Below, piece by piece: positions 25,523 to 33,274 of a DNA stretch of 64,000 nucleotides. The notes under the pieces were generated by a model. It saw only the letters and a list, made by a program, of their open reading frames with translations, did no database searches and had not been told where the DNA came from. A program made the translations under genes and the position numbers. This DNA comes from Labilibacter sediminis. GTDB taxonomy: Bacteria; Bacteroidota; Bacteroidia; Bacteroidales; Marinilabiliaceae. Where the stretch lies: contig NZ_VCHY01000003.1 of the NCBI RefSeq assembly GCF_005877885.1, forward strand, positions 124,001 through 188,000, given 5' to 3'. Positions within the stretch are counted from its first letter, which is position 1. Every line of letters begins with the position of its first letter.

Positions 25523-28378
25523 ATGAGCACTTTTCGTTTAAAATCATATGTCATTCAAATTAAATTAATAGGTCTGTTTCTTCTTTCAGCTTTTGCGACA
25601 AAAGGCGAAGAAATAATATTGAAGCGAAAAGGGGTTGTTCATAATTTCACTAAACAAGAATACAAGGCTGCCAGTCAAAATTGGGCAATAAGTCAGAATC
25701 AGTGTGGCGAAATGTTTTTTGGTAACACTTTTGGCTTGCTACGATATGATGGTTTCACCTGGAGTTTACACCAGCTTAAAAGCAACAACACTGTTCGATC
25801 TGTTTTTACAGATGAAAATGGAAGAGTATATGTGGGAGGACATGAAGAATTTGGATATTGGGAATATTCTCCAGAGGGTGTTTTACTTTATCACTCCATA
25901 AGTAAAACACTCCCCTCATCACACATATTTAAAAATGAAGATATTTGGTCAATCATGAAGATTGATGAAAAAATATATTTCAGGTCATTTGCGCATGTGT
26001 ATGTTTTGCATAATGAAAACATAACCATTATAGACCCCAACAATGCCATATTTTCAATGTATGAAATTAACAATACTCCATATGTATTTCTATTAAATAA
26101 AGGCTTTCATAAAATTACTGATGATTTTTTACTTGAAAAAGATCATGTGCTATCAGAGTTAGATAAAAAGTTTATTGTTGGTGTTGGAATGCTAGGTAAT
26201 TCATGGATAATAGCTACTGACCGGGAAGGATTATTTGTATTCAAGGAAGGGATCCTTTCGAAATGGGATTGCATGGCTAACCAAACATTACAAAACAAAA
26301 GAATAAACAACTTAATATGTAATAATGAAAAGATGGTGATTGGAACTATCAGTAATGGTGTATTTGCATTTGATTACTCAGGCAAATTATTAACGCAATT
26401 AGATAAAGGCAATGGATTACAAAACAATACGGTATTAGATCTATACATCGATTTAAACAACAAGCTTTGGGTTGCAATGGACAAAGGAATAGACCGGGTT
26501 GATTTAGACCTACCCATTGATATTTACGAAGACGAGAAGGGTAACTTAGGGTCGGTATACGCCAGTGCTACAATCAATAATCAATTGTTTTTATCAACAA
26601 ATCATGGCATATATAAAACAAAGTGGCCCATTTCACCACTTACAAATCAAATAAAACTGAATGTTATCCCTAAAACAAAAGGACAATCCTGGGCTATTAA
26701 TAAAATAGATAGTGTATTATTTATTGGCCACAACGAAGGAACTTTTATTGTTGAAAACAACAAGATCAGTAAAATATCAAATATCTCAGGAGGATCCAAC
26801 ACTACCATTAATCCTAAAAATGGAATGGCGTATCAAGGAACCTATATTGGAATAGCCATTTACAGAAAGAATAGCAATGGAAACTGGATCTTTCATAAAA
26901 TGCTTAGGTATACAAGTGAACCAATACGCTATCTAGAATTTGATCATAAAGGAAACTTATGGGCTAGCAATATATACAAATACCTATATAAATATAAGCT
27001 TAACGCATTAGCGGATGAGATTATAGAAACTACAAGATATGGAGAAGAACAGGGCTTTAATTCTGACTTTGACATCAACACCTTTAAGATCAATGACAGA
27101 ATAGTTTTTTCAAACAATAAGCATTTTTATACTTATGATGATATCAATAACACCATTATTCCTTTTTACAAACTAGAATCGCAATTACACGATTATGCTG
27201 ATGCCCAATTACTTTTTAATCCAACTAGAGACGAATATTGGTTTGCAAAACATACTGGATTAAAATGCTTTAACTTAGTTAAAGACTCATTAAAGTCCAC
27301 AAAAGAAATTAAATATGCTGAATTAAACAGAACATCAGTAGATTTAAATGAAAACATTTCATTGGTGGATTCAAATAAATATATCCTAGGTCTTGAAGAT
27401 GGTTTTTGTATTTATCGTTTTAAAGACATTTCAAATGCGAATAATTTTTGTTTGAAAATTAGAAGCATAATTACGCTCACTGAATCCGGAAAAGAAAAAC
27501 CACTCCCAACTTTGGGAAAAACTATAAATTACATCCCATACAGCTTTAATAATATCAAAATTCAAATTGCTGCTCCTGGTATTATTAACCAATCATTAAA
27601 ATTCTATTACAGACTAAACGACAAGGACAGTTGGATACCCTATAGCGAAGGCACACTTTATGTTAACAACCTAAAGTGGGGACGATATAATATCTCTATT
27701 AAAGCCATTGATGCATTAAGTAAATCAGAAGCAATAATTAACTACCCTGTTTATATTAAAAAACCATCAACCTTAGATCCTGTTGCATTTGTTATATACT
27801 TAGCAATAATATTATTGGCAATATATGCACTTCGAAAAATATCAGAGGGTAGATTAAAACAGCAAAAACTGCTTTATTTAAAAAAGCTAAGAAAAGACAA
27901 TCAGGATCATATCAAACAAATGAAAAATGAATTGCTCCAAACTAAAGTTGCTCATAAATCAAAAGAACTTGCCAACTACACCATGCTGTTAAAGCGTAAA
28001 AACGAAGTCCTTACACTCCTAAAAGAAGAAATTAGCAAGTTTGAATTAACCACCACTAAAGACAATATTCTTACTAAAACCAAAACGCTTAAAATAATTG
28101 ACAACAACCTATCTGATAAAAACGATCTTGATTTCTTTAACCTTCAGTTTAATGAAGGCCACGACAATTTCATGACAAAACTTAAACAGAAACATCCAGA
28201 CCTTACCCCAAGCGATTTACGCCTTTGCGCGTTATTAAAAATGAACCTAATGTCAAAAGAAATTGCTGTGCTTCTTAATTTATCTCCAAGGAGCGTAGAA
28301 GTTAAAAGGTATAGACTTAGAAAAAAACTAAACTTGCATACTGAAGAAAATCTAACAACCTATTTACTTCAACTTTAA
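25523..28378 (+). CDS. One-piece membrane sensor and LuxR-type regulator (beta-propeller, Y_Y_Y, HTH)
   Basis: A 951-residue protein from the ATG at 25523, which puts the signal/anchor segment YVIQIKLIGLFLLSAFATKG near the start. About residues 40-660 form repeated beta-propeller-like blades (LWVAMDKGIDRV-type motifs), then a triple-tyrosine-like domain (about 690-760: YRLNDKDSWIPYSEGTLYVNNL region), a membrane segment VAFVIYLAIILLAIYALRKI, a long coiled coil, and a C-terminal HTH with LTPSDLRLCALLKMNLMSKE and LNLSPRSVEVKRYRLRKKL. No histidine kinase or receiver is present, so ligand sensing outside the membrane is linked directly to a cytoplasmic LuxR-like DNA-binding tail. Divergent from susC, it is the probable PUL activator. 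Confidence 0.88.
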   Translation: MSTFRLKSYVIQIKLIGLFLLSAFATKGEEIILKRKGVVHNFTKQEYKAASQNWAISQNQCGEMFFGNTFGLLRYDGFTWSLHQLKSNNTVRSVFTDENGRVYVGGHEEFGYWEYSPEGVLLYHSISKTLPSSHIFKNEDIWSIMKIDEKIYFRSFAHVYVLHNENITIIDPNNAIFSMYEINNTPYVFLLNKGFHKITDDFLLEKDHVLSELDKKFIVGVGMLGNSWIIATDREGLFVFKEGILSKWDCMANQTLQNKRINNLICNNEKMVIGTISNGVFAFDYSGKLLTQLDKGNGLQNNTVLDLYIDLNNKLWVAMDKGIDRVDLDLPIDIYEDEKGNLGSVYASATINNQLFLSTNHGIYKTKWPISPLTNQIKLNVIPKTKGQSWAINKIDSVLFIGHNEGTFIVENNKISKISNISGGSNTTINPKNGMAYQGTYIGIAIYRKNSNGNWIFHKMLRYTSEPIRYLEFDHKGNLWASNIYKYLYKYKLNALADEIIETTRYGEEQGFNSDFDINTFKINDRIVFSNNKHFYTYDDINNTIIPFYKLESQLHDYADAQLLFNPTRDEYWFAKHTGLKCFNLVKDSLKSTKEIKYAELNRTSVDLNENISLVDSNKYILGLEDGFCIYRFKDISNANNFCLKIRSIITLTESGKEKPLPTLGKTINYIPYSFNNIKIQIAAPGIINQSLKFYYRLNDKDSWIPYSEGTLYVNNLKWGRYNISIKAIDALSKSEAIINYPVYIKKPSTLDPVAFVIYLAIILLAIYALRKISEGRLKQQKLLYLKKLRKDNQDHIKQMKNELLQTKVAHKSKELANYTMLLKRKNEVLTLLKEEISKFELTTTKDNILTKTKTLKIIDNNLSDKNDLDFFNLQFNEGHDNFMTKLKQKHPDLTPSDLRLCALLKMNLMSKEIAVLLNLSPRSVEVKRYRLRKKLNLHTEENLTTYLLQL

Positions 28379-28405
28379 AAACATAGCTCACTTTTCATCC
28401 TTGAT

Positions 28406-28624
28406 TTATTTTTTGCAACCACAAGACTTTCCATCCTGTTGTGGTGGGCACTTTACAGAACCATAAGAACAAAATACACAACAATCTCCCTTTTGAGGTT
28501 TAATAATAACATGGCAATTTTTACATTCGTAAAAAAACAGGCAGGAATCAGTTGGCATAACTTCATTCTTTTGATGCCCACACTCAGGACATGTGATGGT
28601 GGATTCTTGAACTGTCAGCTTCAT
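28406..28624 (-). CDS. GDCCVxC-domain small zinc-ribbon-like protein
   Basis: A 72-residue cysteine-rich protein with CPEC (residues 13-16), a CKNCHV pair, and the signature GDCCVFCSYGSVKCPPQQ near the C-terminus, which defines the GDCCVxC family (some homologues are selenoproteins). Here the position uses ordinary Cys. The Cys pairs suggest zinc or another soft metal binding; the function is not established. It begins one base after the methyltransferase stop, so the two are translated together. The C-terminus adds a further CGCKK. Confidence 0.85.
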   Translation of the reverse strand: MKLTVQESTITCPECGHQKNEVMPTDSCLFFYECKNCHVIIKPQKGDCCVFCSYGSVKCPPQQDGKSCGCKK

Positions 28625-28625
28625 T

Positions 28626-29237
28626 TTAATTTCTCTTAAAAACTACCCAAATAAAATTCTGATCAGTACCTAATGGTGTTTTATGAACCTCATCAAAGCA
28701 CTCTACTAATTCAAAATTTCCTTCAAAAAGATCTTTAAATTTCGACTTTGAATATTGTGTTATCTCCAGTCCACTGCACTTTAGCGGCCCTTCCTCGGAA
28801 AAGGTGCCCAATATTAAATAGCCTTCTTTTACCACGGCACCCGAAACCTGATCAATATATTTTTGAATATCATTTTTCGCCGTTAAGAAATGGAATACTG
28901 CTCTATCGTGCCATACCTTAAACTGATAACTAAACTTGTAACTCAGAATATCACTCTCAATCCAATTAACAGGTGCATCAAGAATTCTTTCTTTACTTCT
29001 CTCCAATGCACATTTTGAAATATCCAATACACTTAAATTATCATAACCCGAATCTACCAATACCTTGGCCAAAAGCGAATTGCCACCTCCTACATCTATA
29101 ATGGCTACATCTTTTTCCTCCCCTGTATACTTTTGTATTAAACGCATAGATAATTCCGGCTTATCCTGAAACCAGCTCACCTCATGATCGCCCTTTGTTT
29201 GATATATTTTTTCCCAATGTTGTTTAGCATCTTTCAT
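28626..29237 (-). CDS. Class I SAM-dependent methyltransferase
   Basis: A 203-residue protein from the ATG at 29237 (MKDAKQHWEKIYQTK), which matches the usual family start; an in-frame ATG 24 bases upstream is less likely. The motif I glycine loop is IIDVGGGNSLLAKVLVDSG, motif II is LSVLDIS, and motif IV/post-I is VKEGYLILGTFS. The N-terminal HWEKIYQTK...VSWFQDKPE is typical of small methyltransferases of the thiopurine/tellurite type. Substrate unknown. Pairing with a GDCCVxC protein could point to metal or metalloid handling, but that is inference. A 170-bp palindromic repeat begins 26 bases upstream of the start. Confidence 0.88.
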   Translation of the reverse strand: MKDAKQHWEKIYQTKGDHEVSWFQDKPELSMRLIQKYTGEEKDVAIIDVGGGNSLLAKVLVDSGYDNLSVLDISKCALERSKERILDAPVNWIESDILSYKFSYQFKVWHDRAVFHFLTAKNDIQKYIDQVSGAVVKEGYLILGTFSEEGPLKCSGLEITQYSKSKFKDLFEGNFELVECFDEVHKTPLGTDQNFIWVVFKRN

Positions 29238-29263
29238 AGTCCTTTCAGTTACAATAAACATTT

Positions 29264-29433
29264 AACCCGCGTTATGCATTAGAAAATCTACTACGCATTG
29301 AAACTGCTTCAAAACAGGACACTTCGTTGCATTTCGTCAGCTCACCAGAACGATGCTATGCCTCGCTTCCGAAATACCTTGTTTTATTGCTCTTTCAATG
29401 CTCGTCACAAAGTTCTAATACATAATCCGGGTT
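29264..29433 (+). repeat. 170-bp long-palindrome element, copy 1
   Basis: Ends are inverted: AACCCGCGTTATGCATTAGA at the left and TCTAATACATAATCCGGGTT at the right. Inner arms continue the match (CATTGAAAC ... TTTCAATG). The reverse complement of 59619-59788 aligns along the whole length, including the centre CTCACCA...GCTATGCCTCG. It sits in the 403-base gap before the OmpA genes; the rest of the gap (29434-29664) shows no gene. No target-site duplication or transposase was seen. Confidence 0.85.
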
Positions 29434-29664
29434 TTAGAATTACATGCATAAAGTTATAACATTATGCATGTAAAAAACACAATACACGGTGGTTCTTCAT
29501 AAAAGAAAAAGCTACAAACAGCATAATAGTCTGACTAATAACCTCATCATCCAATTAATATTCTGATTTATGTAAAAAATAAAACCCTTAGTAAAAATAA
29601 AACACCGTATCATCTGAATTAAACCTAGTTTTAAGCTTATTAATTAATCTCAAACTCTAAACCT

Positions 29665-30984
29665 ATGAGATTTTTGAAAACCGCCGTAATTGCAACTGCA
29701 TTATACTTTATCTCTTTTAGCTATTCCTTAGCACAAATTGATTTCAGCAACCTTACAAACGAGCAAATTTATCGTAAAGAAAACAAATACAATACCTGGT
29801 CGATAACTGCAGGGTACGGACCTGTTATATATTATACCGATGTTATTGACTATACCATGTTTCCAAAGGAAAATTTAAAATTCGGACCAACCTTTATCCT
29901 ATCCAAACAGCTCGGTCGATCATGGGGTTTAGATGCACAGTTTGTAATGGCAAATATGTATGGACAAAAGAACAACCGCTATTTTGAAGGCGATTTTTTT
30001 GATTATAGTTTAAACCTGAGATTTAGTATTAATCAACTAGTTGCTTTTGGTCCCCTGGCAGATAAGTGGGACATCTATGGTAAAGTAGGTTTAGGAGTAA
30101 CCAGTTTCAGGAGCCGACTTCGACGATTAGATGACGACAGCTTTATGCAGGTGAGTGATGTACATGACAACCTGGGCGGATATCCAAATCCTCCGGGATG
30201 GGAAGATGATGACTACCTGGTAATGGGATATAACCGTAAAAATCCGGAAGAAGAAACCAACAGAGCCAATGAATTAGTTATTCCTATTGGTTTTGGTGTC
30301 AGATACAGAGTTAACAAGAGTTTTGATTTTGGCTTTGAAGCAACCATGCGAAACATGACTGCTGATAACTTAGATGTTAATTTTACCGGGGCCGATAACG
30401 ATACCTATATGCTCAATGCCTTTACCATTACCTATAAAATTGGCAAAAAGAACAAGCGCCATGCACGATGGACTTATAAGGATTTTAATCTAGCATACGA
30501 ATCATCGAGAGCCACAGATCCACTTGCAATACGACTCGACTCATTAAAAGCAGAATTGGATAAACTAGCCGGGTTAGACTCCATCATCACCACAAAATCA
30601 TATCAGAAATTTGAGAAAGTGATATACGAAGAAGGCGTTTCTGCTTCTGTATTTTTTGACTTTGACAAATACAATATTAAAAAAAGCGAACACCGCCAAC
30701 TGGCCAGGGTAGCAAGAGCTTTAAAACGTGATAAAACAATTCGGATGATAATCTCAGGACATTGTGACGACAGGGGGAGTTACGAATATAACCTTAAGTT
30801 GAGTGAACGCAGATGTAACTCAGTTTTAAATACACTGGTGAATGATTTTGGATTAGATCCATCCCGATTCGAAATAGATCCTAAAGGCGAAGCCGAACTG
30901 TTATCCGATACGCAAAACATGAGCATCAAAGGACTACACATGGCTAATCGTCGTGTAGATTTATTAATGATTGTTGAAGAGTAA
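29665..30984 (+). CDS. OmpA-family outer-membrane protein (first of tandem pair)
   Basis: A 439-residue protein with signal peptide ending LAQ near residue 23, an N-terminal beta-barrel domain (about 30-270; WSITAGYGPVIYYTD, many alternating aromatic strands, ending AFTITYKIGKKNKRH), a short linker, and a C-terminal OmpA peptidoglycan-binding domain (about 325-437). That domain has SVFFDFDKYNIKKSE, the binding Asp and Arg in GHCDDRGSYEYNLKLSERR, and ANRRVDL. It anchors the outer membrane to peptidoglycan. The next gene is a tandem paralogue starting 13 bases later. The conserved EENxYN...W start resembles PorE/OmpA-like Bacteroidota proteins, but no specific role can be assigned. Confidence 0.9.
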   Translation: MRFLKTAVIATALYFISFSYSLAQIDFSNLTNEQIYRKENKYNTWSITAGYGPVIYYTDVIDYTMFPKENLKFGPTFILSKQLGRSWGLDAQFVMANMYGQKNNRYFEGDFFDYSLNLRFSINQLVAFGPLADKWDIYGKVGLGVTSFRSRLRRLDDDSFMQVSDVHDNLGGYPNPPGWEDDDYLVMGYNRKNPEEETNRANELVIPIGFGVRYRVNKSFDFGFEATMRNMTADNLDVNFTGADNDTYMLNAFTITYKIGKKNKRHARWTYKDFNLAYESSRATDPLAIRLDSLKAELDKLAGLDSIITTKSYQKFEKVIYEEGVSASVFFDFDKYNIKKSEHRQLARVARALKRDKTIRMIISGHCDDRGSYEYNLKLSERRCNSVLNTLVNDFGLDPSRFEIDPKGEAELLSDTQNMSIKGLHMANRRVDLLMIVEE

Positions 30985-30997
30985 TCAGAGGATGCAT

Positions 30998-32320
30998 ATG
31001 AGAACGATAAAAATTATACTTCTGACCATTATTCTTATCTCGGCAGATAATATGTATGCCCAGTTCACTACTGATAAAAGACCCATTGAGGAACATATGC
31101 GTTATTCTGAAGAGAAAACATTTAACCAATGGGACATTATGGTTGGATATGGCCCAAATATCCTTTTTACAGACTTTACCCAATACCTTCTTTTCCCAAC
31201 AGAAAAATGGCATTTTAGTCCGGTAATTGCACTTAGCTACCAAATGGTGCCTGCACTGGCATTTGATTTTCGTTATATGCAAGGCGATCTTTATGGAAAA
31301 GGTATTGAATATTATTTTGATGGTGACTTTCAACAATACACAGGTCATGCCCGGTTTTACATTAACCAAATGCTCTCAAATCCAGGACCCGTTAAGGACA
31401 AATGGAACTTTTATTTTAACCTGGGTTTTGGCATACAATCGTTTAGAAACCGTATTTACCATAACAGCACAGGTAATGTTGTGCACGGAAGCGACATTGA
31501 AGGCACAGCCTACGATGATTACTTTGTTTTAGGGTATGATAAAAAAGATCCTTACAAAGAAACTGCCCGCGTAAAAGAACTGGTTTTACCCATGGGATTT
31601 GGTGCTTTACTTCGTTTAAACAGAAGTTTTGATATTGGAATGGAAACCTCTATCCATTTTGGTTTAGAGGATAACTTAGATGGTATTTTATTGGGAGCTA
31701 CCAACGATAGTTATTGGCACACTACTTTTAACTTAAGTTATAAGATAGGTCGCAAAAATAAGCGCCACAGCAAATGGACATACAGAACCTATGGCTTCAA
31801 TATTTTTGGTAAGAAAAGAAAAGACCCTCTCGAAGACGAAGTCAATCAATTTGAAAGAATGCTGCAGCAACATGCCGGAATATTACGCTTACAAATTGAT
31901 TCGGTGATTACAGAGGAAAACAATACCAAAATTTACGAAGCAGAAAATACCTTCCCCATATACTTTATGCCGGGTGGAGAAACGTTTAAGGACTACGAAA
32001 ATCAGATTACCATGGCTCAGATAGCAGTGCTTCTGAAAAAACATCCTGAATGGCGACTCGAAATAGTTGGTTTTGCCGACTCATCGGAAGACAATCCCAG
32101 ATTTATCAGCGAAAAAAGAGCTCGTACAGTACAGCAATATATCACCTCACATTTTGGCGTGCCCGAAGAACATATTACCGTCAACGCTAAAGGTGATACG
32201 GAGCAGTTGAGTGCGGATGATAAAAAGAAAAATACAGGCCTTATTCACATCGACAGAAGAGCTGATATTGTCATCATTAAGCCTGATCCTTTGAAAGAAA
32301 ATAAAGCAAATGGTGAATAA
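30998..32320 (+). CDS. OmpA-family outer-membrane protein (second of tandem pair, diverged C-terminus)
   Basis: A 440-residue paralogue of the preceding gene, started at ATG 30998 (or 30992, two codons earlier) because MRTIKIILLTIILISADNMYAQ is a full signal peptide. The barrel aligns with the upstream copy (WDIMVGYGPNILFTDFTQY, NLSYKIGRKNKRHSKWTYR). In the C-terminal domain the usual FDFDK is replaced by PIYFMPGGETFKDYENQ, and the binding segment reads GFADSSEDNPRFISEKRA: the Asp and Arg positions remain but the Asn/Tyr of YNxxLS are lost. It may bind peptidoglycan weakly. Together with its neighbour it shows a recent-looking duplication with divergence. Confidence 0.88.
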   Translation: MRTIKIILLTIILISADNMYAQFTTDKRPIEEHMRYSEEKTFNQWDIMVGYGPNILFTDFTQYLLFPTEKWHFSPVIALSYQMVPALAFDFRYMQGDLYGKGIEYYFDGDFQQYTGHARFYINQMLSNPGPVKDKWNFYFNLGFGIQSFRNRIYHNSTGNVVHGSDIEGTAYDDYFVLGYDKKDPYKETARVKELVLPMGFGALLRLNRSFDIGMETSIHFGLEDNLDGILLGATNDSYWHTTFNLSYKIGRKNKRHSKWTYRTYGFNIFGKKRKDPLEDEVNQFERMLQQHAGILRLQIDSVITEENNTKIYEAENTFPIYFMPGGETFKDYENQITMAQIAVLLKKHPEWRLEIVGFADSSEDNPRFISEKRARTVQQYITSHFGVPEEHITVNAKGDTEQLSADDKKKNTGLIHIDRRADIVIIKPDPLKENKANGE

Positions 32321-32363
32321 GTAGTTTATAAGGTCCTATAATTACAATAAATTAAACTTAAAC

Positions 32364-32392
32364 CTTTTCCAAAGTTTTAAACTTTGGAAAAG
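32364..32392. repeat. 29-bp perfect palindrome, copy 1
   Basis: CTTTTCCAAAGTTT, one spacer base, AAACTTTGGAAAAG: a perfect 14-bp inverted repeat flanked by AAAC and ATAG. Near-identical copies are at 33090-33118 and 40546-40574. It lies 44 bases after the second OmpA stop and could act as a terminator or a REP-like element. Confidence 0.85.
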
Positions 32393-32474
32393 ATAGGATT
32401 TATTCTTCCTTAGATGTAAATTTAACCTAAAGTAACCGGCTCGCGCGGATTTAGCGCAGCGCAAGCCCCCGTAG

Positions 32475-32494
32475 GCGCGGATCTGTGATCCGTG
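32475..32494 (+). repeat. REP-like GCGCGGA hairpin, copy 1
   Basis: GCGCGGATCTGTGATCCGTG is an imperfect palindrome, GC-rich against an AT-rich background. Related sequences are at 32601-32623 (inverted) and 32938-32957. Such hairpins in Bacteroidota resemble REP sequences mobilised by REP-associated transposases; none is encoded here. Confidence 0.6.
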
Positions 32495-32520
32495 AAATAA
32501 GCAAGCTGTAAATAATATAA

Positions 32521-32554
32521 AAGAGTCACACCCTAAAAGTAGTGGCTCTTTTTA
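32521..32554 (+). terminator. Hairpin with T-run in the repeat island
   Basis: AAGAGTCAC (32521-32529) pairs with GTGGCTCTT (32542-32550) with one G-T pair, followed by T-rich sequence. It forms part of a repeated block that recurs at 40468-40540, where the right arm GTGGCTCTTTTT is conserved but the left arm is not. Confidence 0.5.
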
Positions 32555-32600
32555 TTACCAGTATTAGGAATTGCATTCCGGGCATTTATAGATTGATAAC

Positions 32601-32623
32601 CGCACGGATTGCAAATGCCGCGC
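32601..32623 (-). repeat. REP-like hairpin, copy 2 (inverted, diverged)
   Basis: CGCACGGATTGCAAATGCCGCGC read on the opposite strand gives a GCGCGGCATTTGCAATCCGT-type element. It is a diverged, inverted relative of 32475-32494. Confidence 0.5.
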
Positions 32624-32674
32624 TAACTGTTTATAAATGTTACAATAAAATTATTCGAGATTTATGCCAAAATG

Positions 32675-32821
32675 CCAATTGGCCACCACTAATTGCCAAG
32701 GGGCGAGTACTTATTGCCAATTGGAAGCCTAAAACTACCAATTGGAGGGTACAACTTGCCAATTGGACGCTTCAGATTACCGATTGACATGAAAAAATTA
32801 CCAATTGGAGGGCATAACCTA
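32675..32821. repeat. Seven-unit 21-bp tandem array with CCAATTGG core
   Basis: The palindromic core CCAATTGG (or a near match) begins at 32675, 32696, 32717, 32738, 32759, 32780 and 32801, exactly 21 bases apart each time. Units 2 and 6 have degenerate cores (CCAAGGGG, CCGATTGA). Outside the core the units share only a weak A/G-rich then ACTT/ATTA pattern, so core and spacing are better conserved than the rest. It lies in a 954-base gap with no real gene (32321-33274). Confidence 0.85.
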
Positions 32822-32937
32822 CCTCGGGGCTAGTAAAATCAAGGCTTCCAGCCTCCCACTGATTCTTTCACTGTCGAATAAGGCTTCAGCCAATGTTATA
32901 CTTTATTTTTTTACAACAGAAACATATACACCAGCTA

Positions 32938-32957
32938 GCGCGGACTTGTAGTTCGTG
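32938..32957 (+). repeat. REP-like GCGCGGA hairpin, copy 3
   Basis: GCGCGGACTTGTAGTTCGTG, followed by AAATAG, parallels GCGCGGATCTGTGATCCGTG plus AAATAA at 32475. Compensating changes (GGATC/GATCC versus GGACT/AGTTC) keep the hairpin. Confidence 0.55.
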
Positions 32958-33089
32958 AAATAGCCATTAAGGGGTTAAAATAATAAGAGTTACAATAAAT
33001 AAACGTTGCGCTCTTTGTTTTATATGGCAGGGTTTGTAACCCGGTCAATAAAATAAACTCCAAATAATTATAACGTATTAAATCTAAAC

Positions 33090-33118
33090 CTTTTCCAAAG
33101 TTTTGAACTTTGGAAAAG
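33090..33118. repeat. 29-bp palindrome, copy 2
   Basis: CTTTTCCAAAGTT, three spacer bases, AACTTTGGAAAAG: a 13-bp perfect inverted repeat differing from 32364-32392 at a single loop base, with the same flanks AAAC and ATAG. The two copies bracket most of the repeat island. Confidence 0.85.
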
Positions 33119-33274
33119 ATAGTATTTCTTATCCCGAAGAGGCAAATTTAGCGAGCTTTCGCGAATTTAGCGTGACTCCATCCTTGAATATAGATTTTGT
33201 ATTGTTTTAAGGAAAACATGCTTTAATTTTTATCTTTACCCAAGAATTTTGCTCAAACCTTAACGTTCAATATC

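Noticed and set aside
29264-29433. Insertion sequence
   Set aside because: Only 170 bp, no transposase frame and no target duplication; kept as a palindromic repeat.
32542-32787. 81-residue open frame across the CCAATTGG array
   Set aside because: Its repeated Asn-Trp pattern comes from the 21-bp DNA repeat; no signal, conservation or start evidence.
32675-32821. CRISPR array
   Set aside because: Repeats of 8 bases with 13-base spacers do not fit CRISPR sizes, and no cas genes are present.
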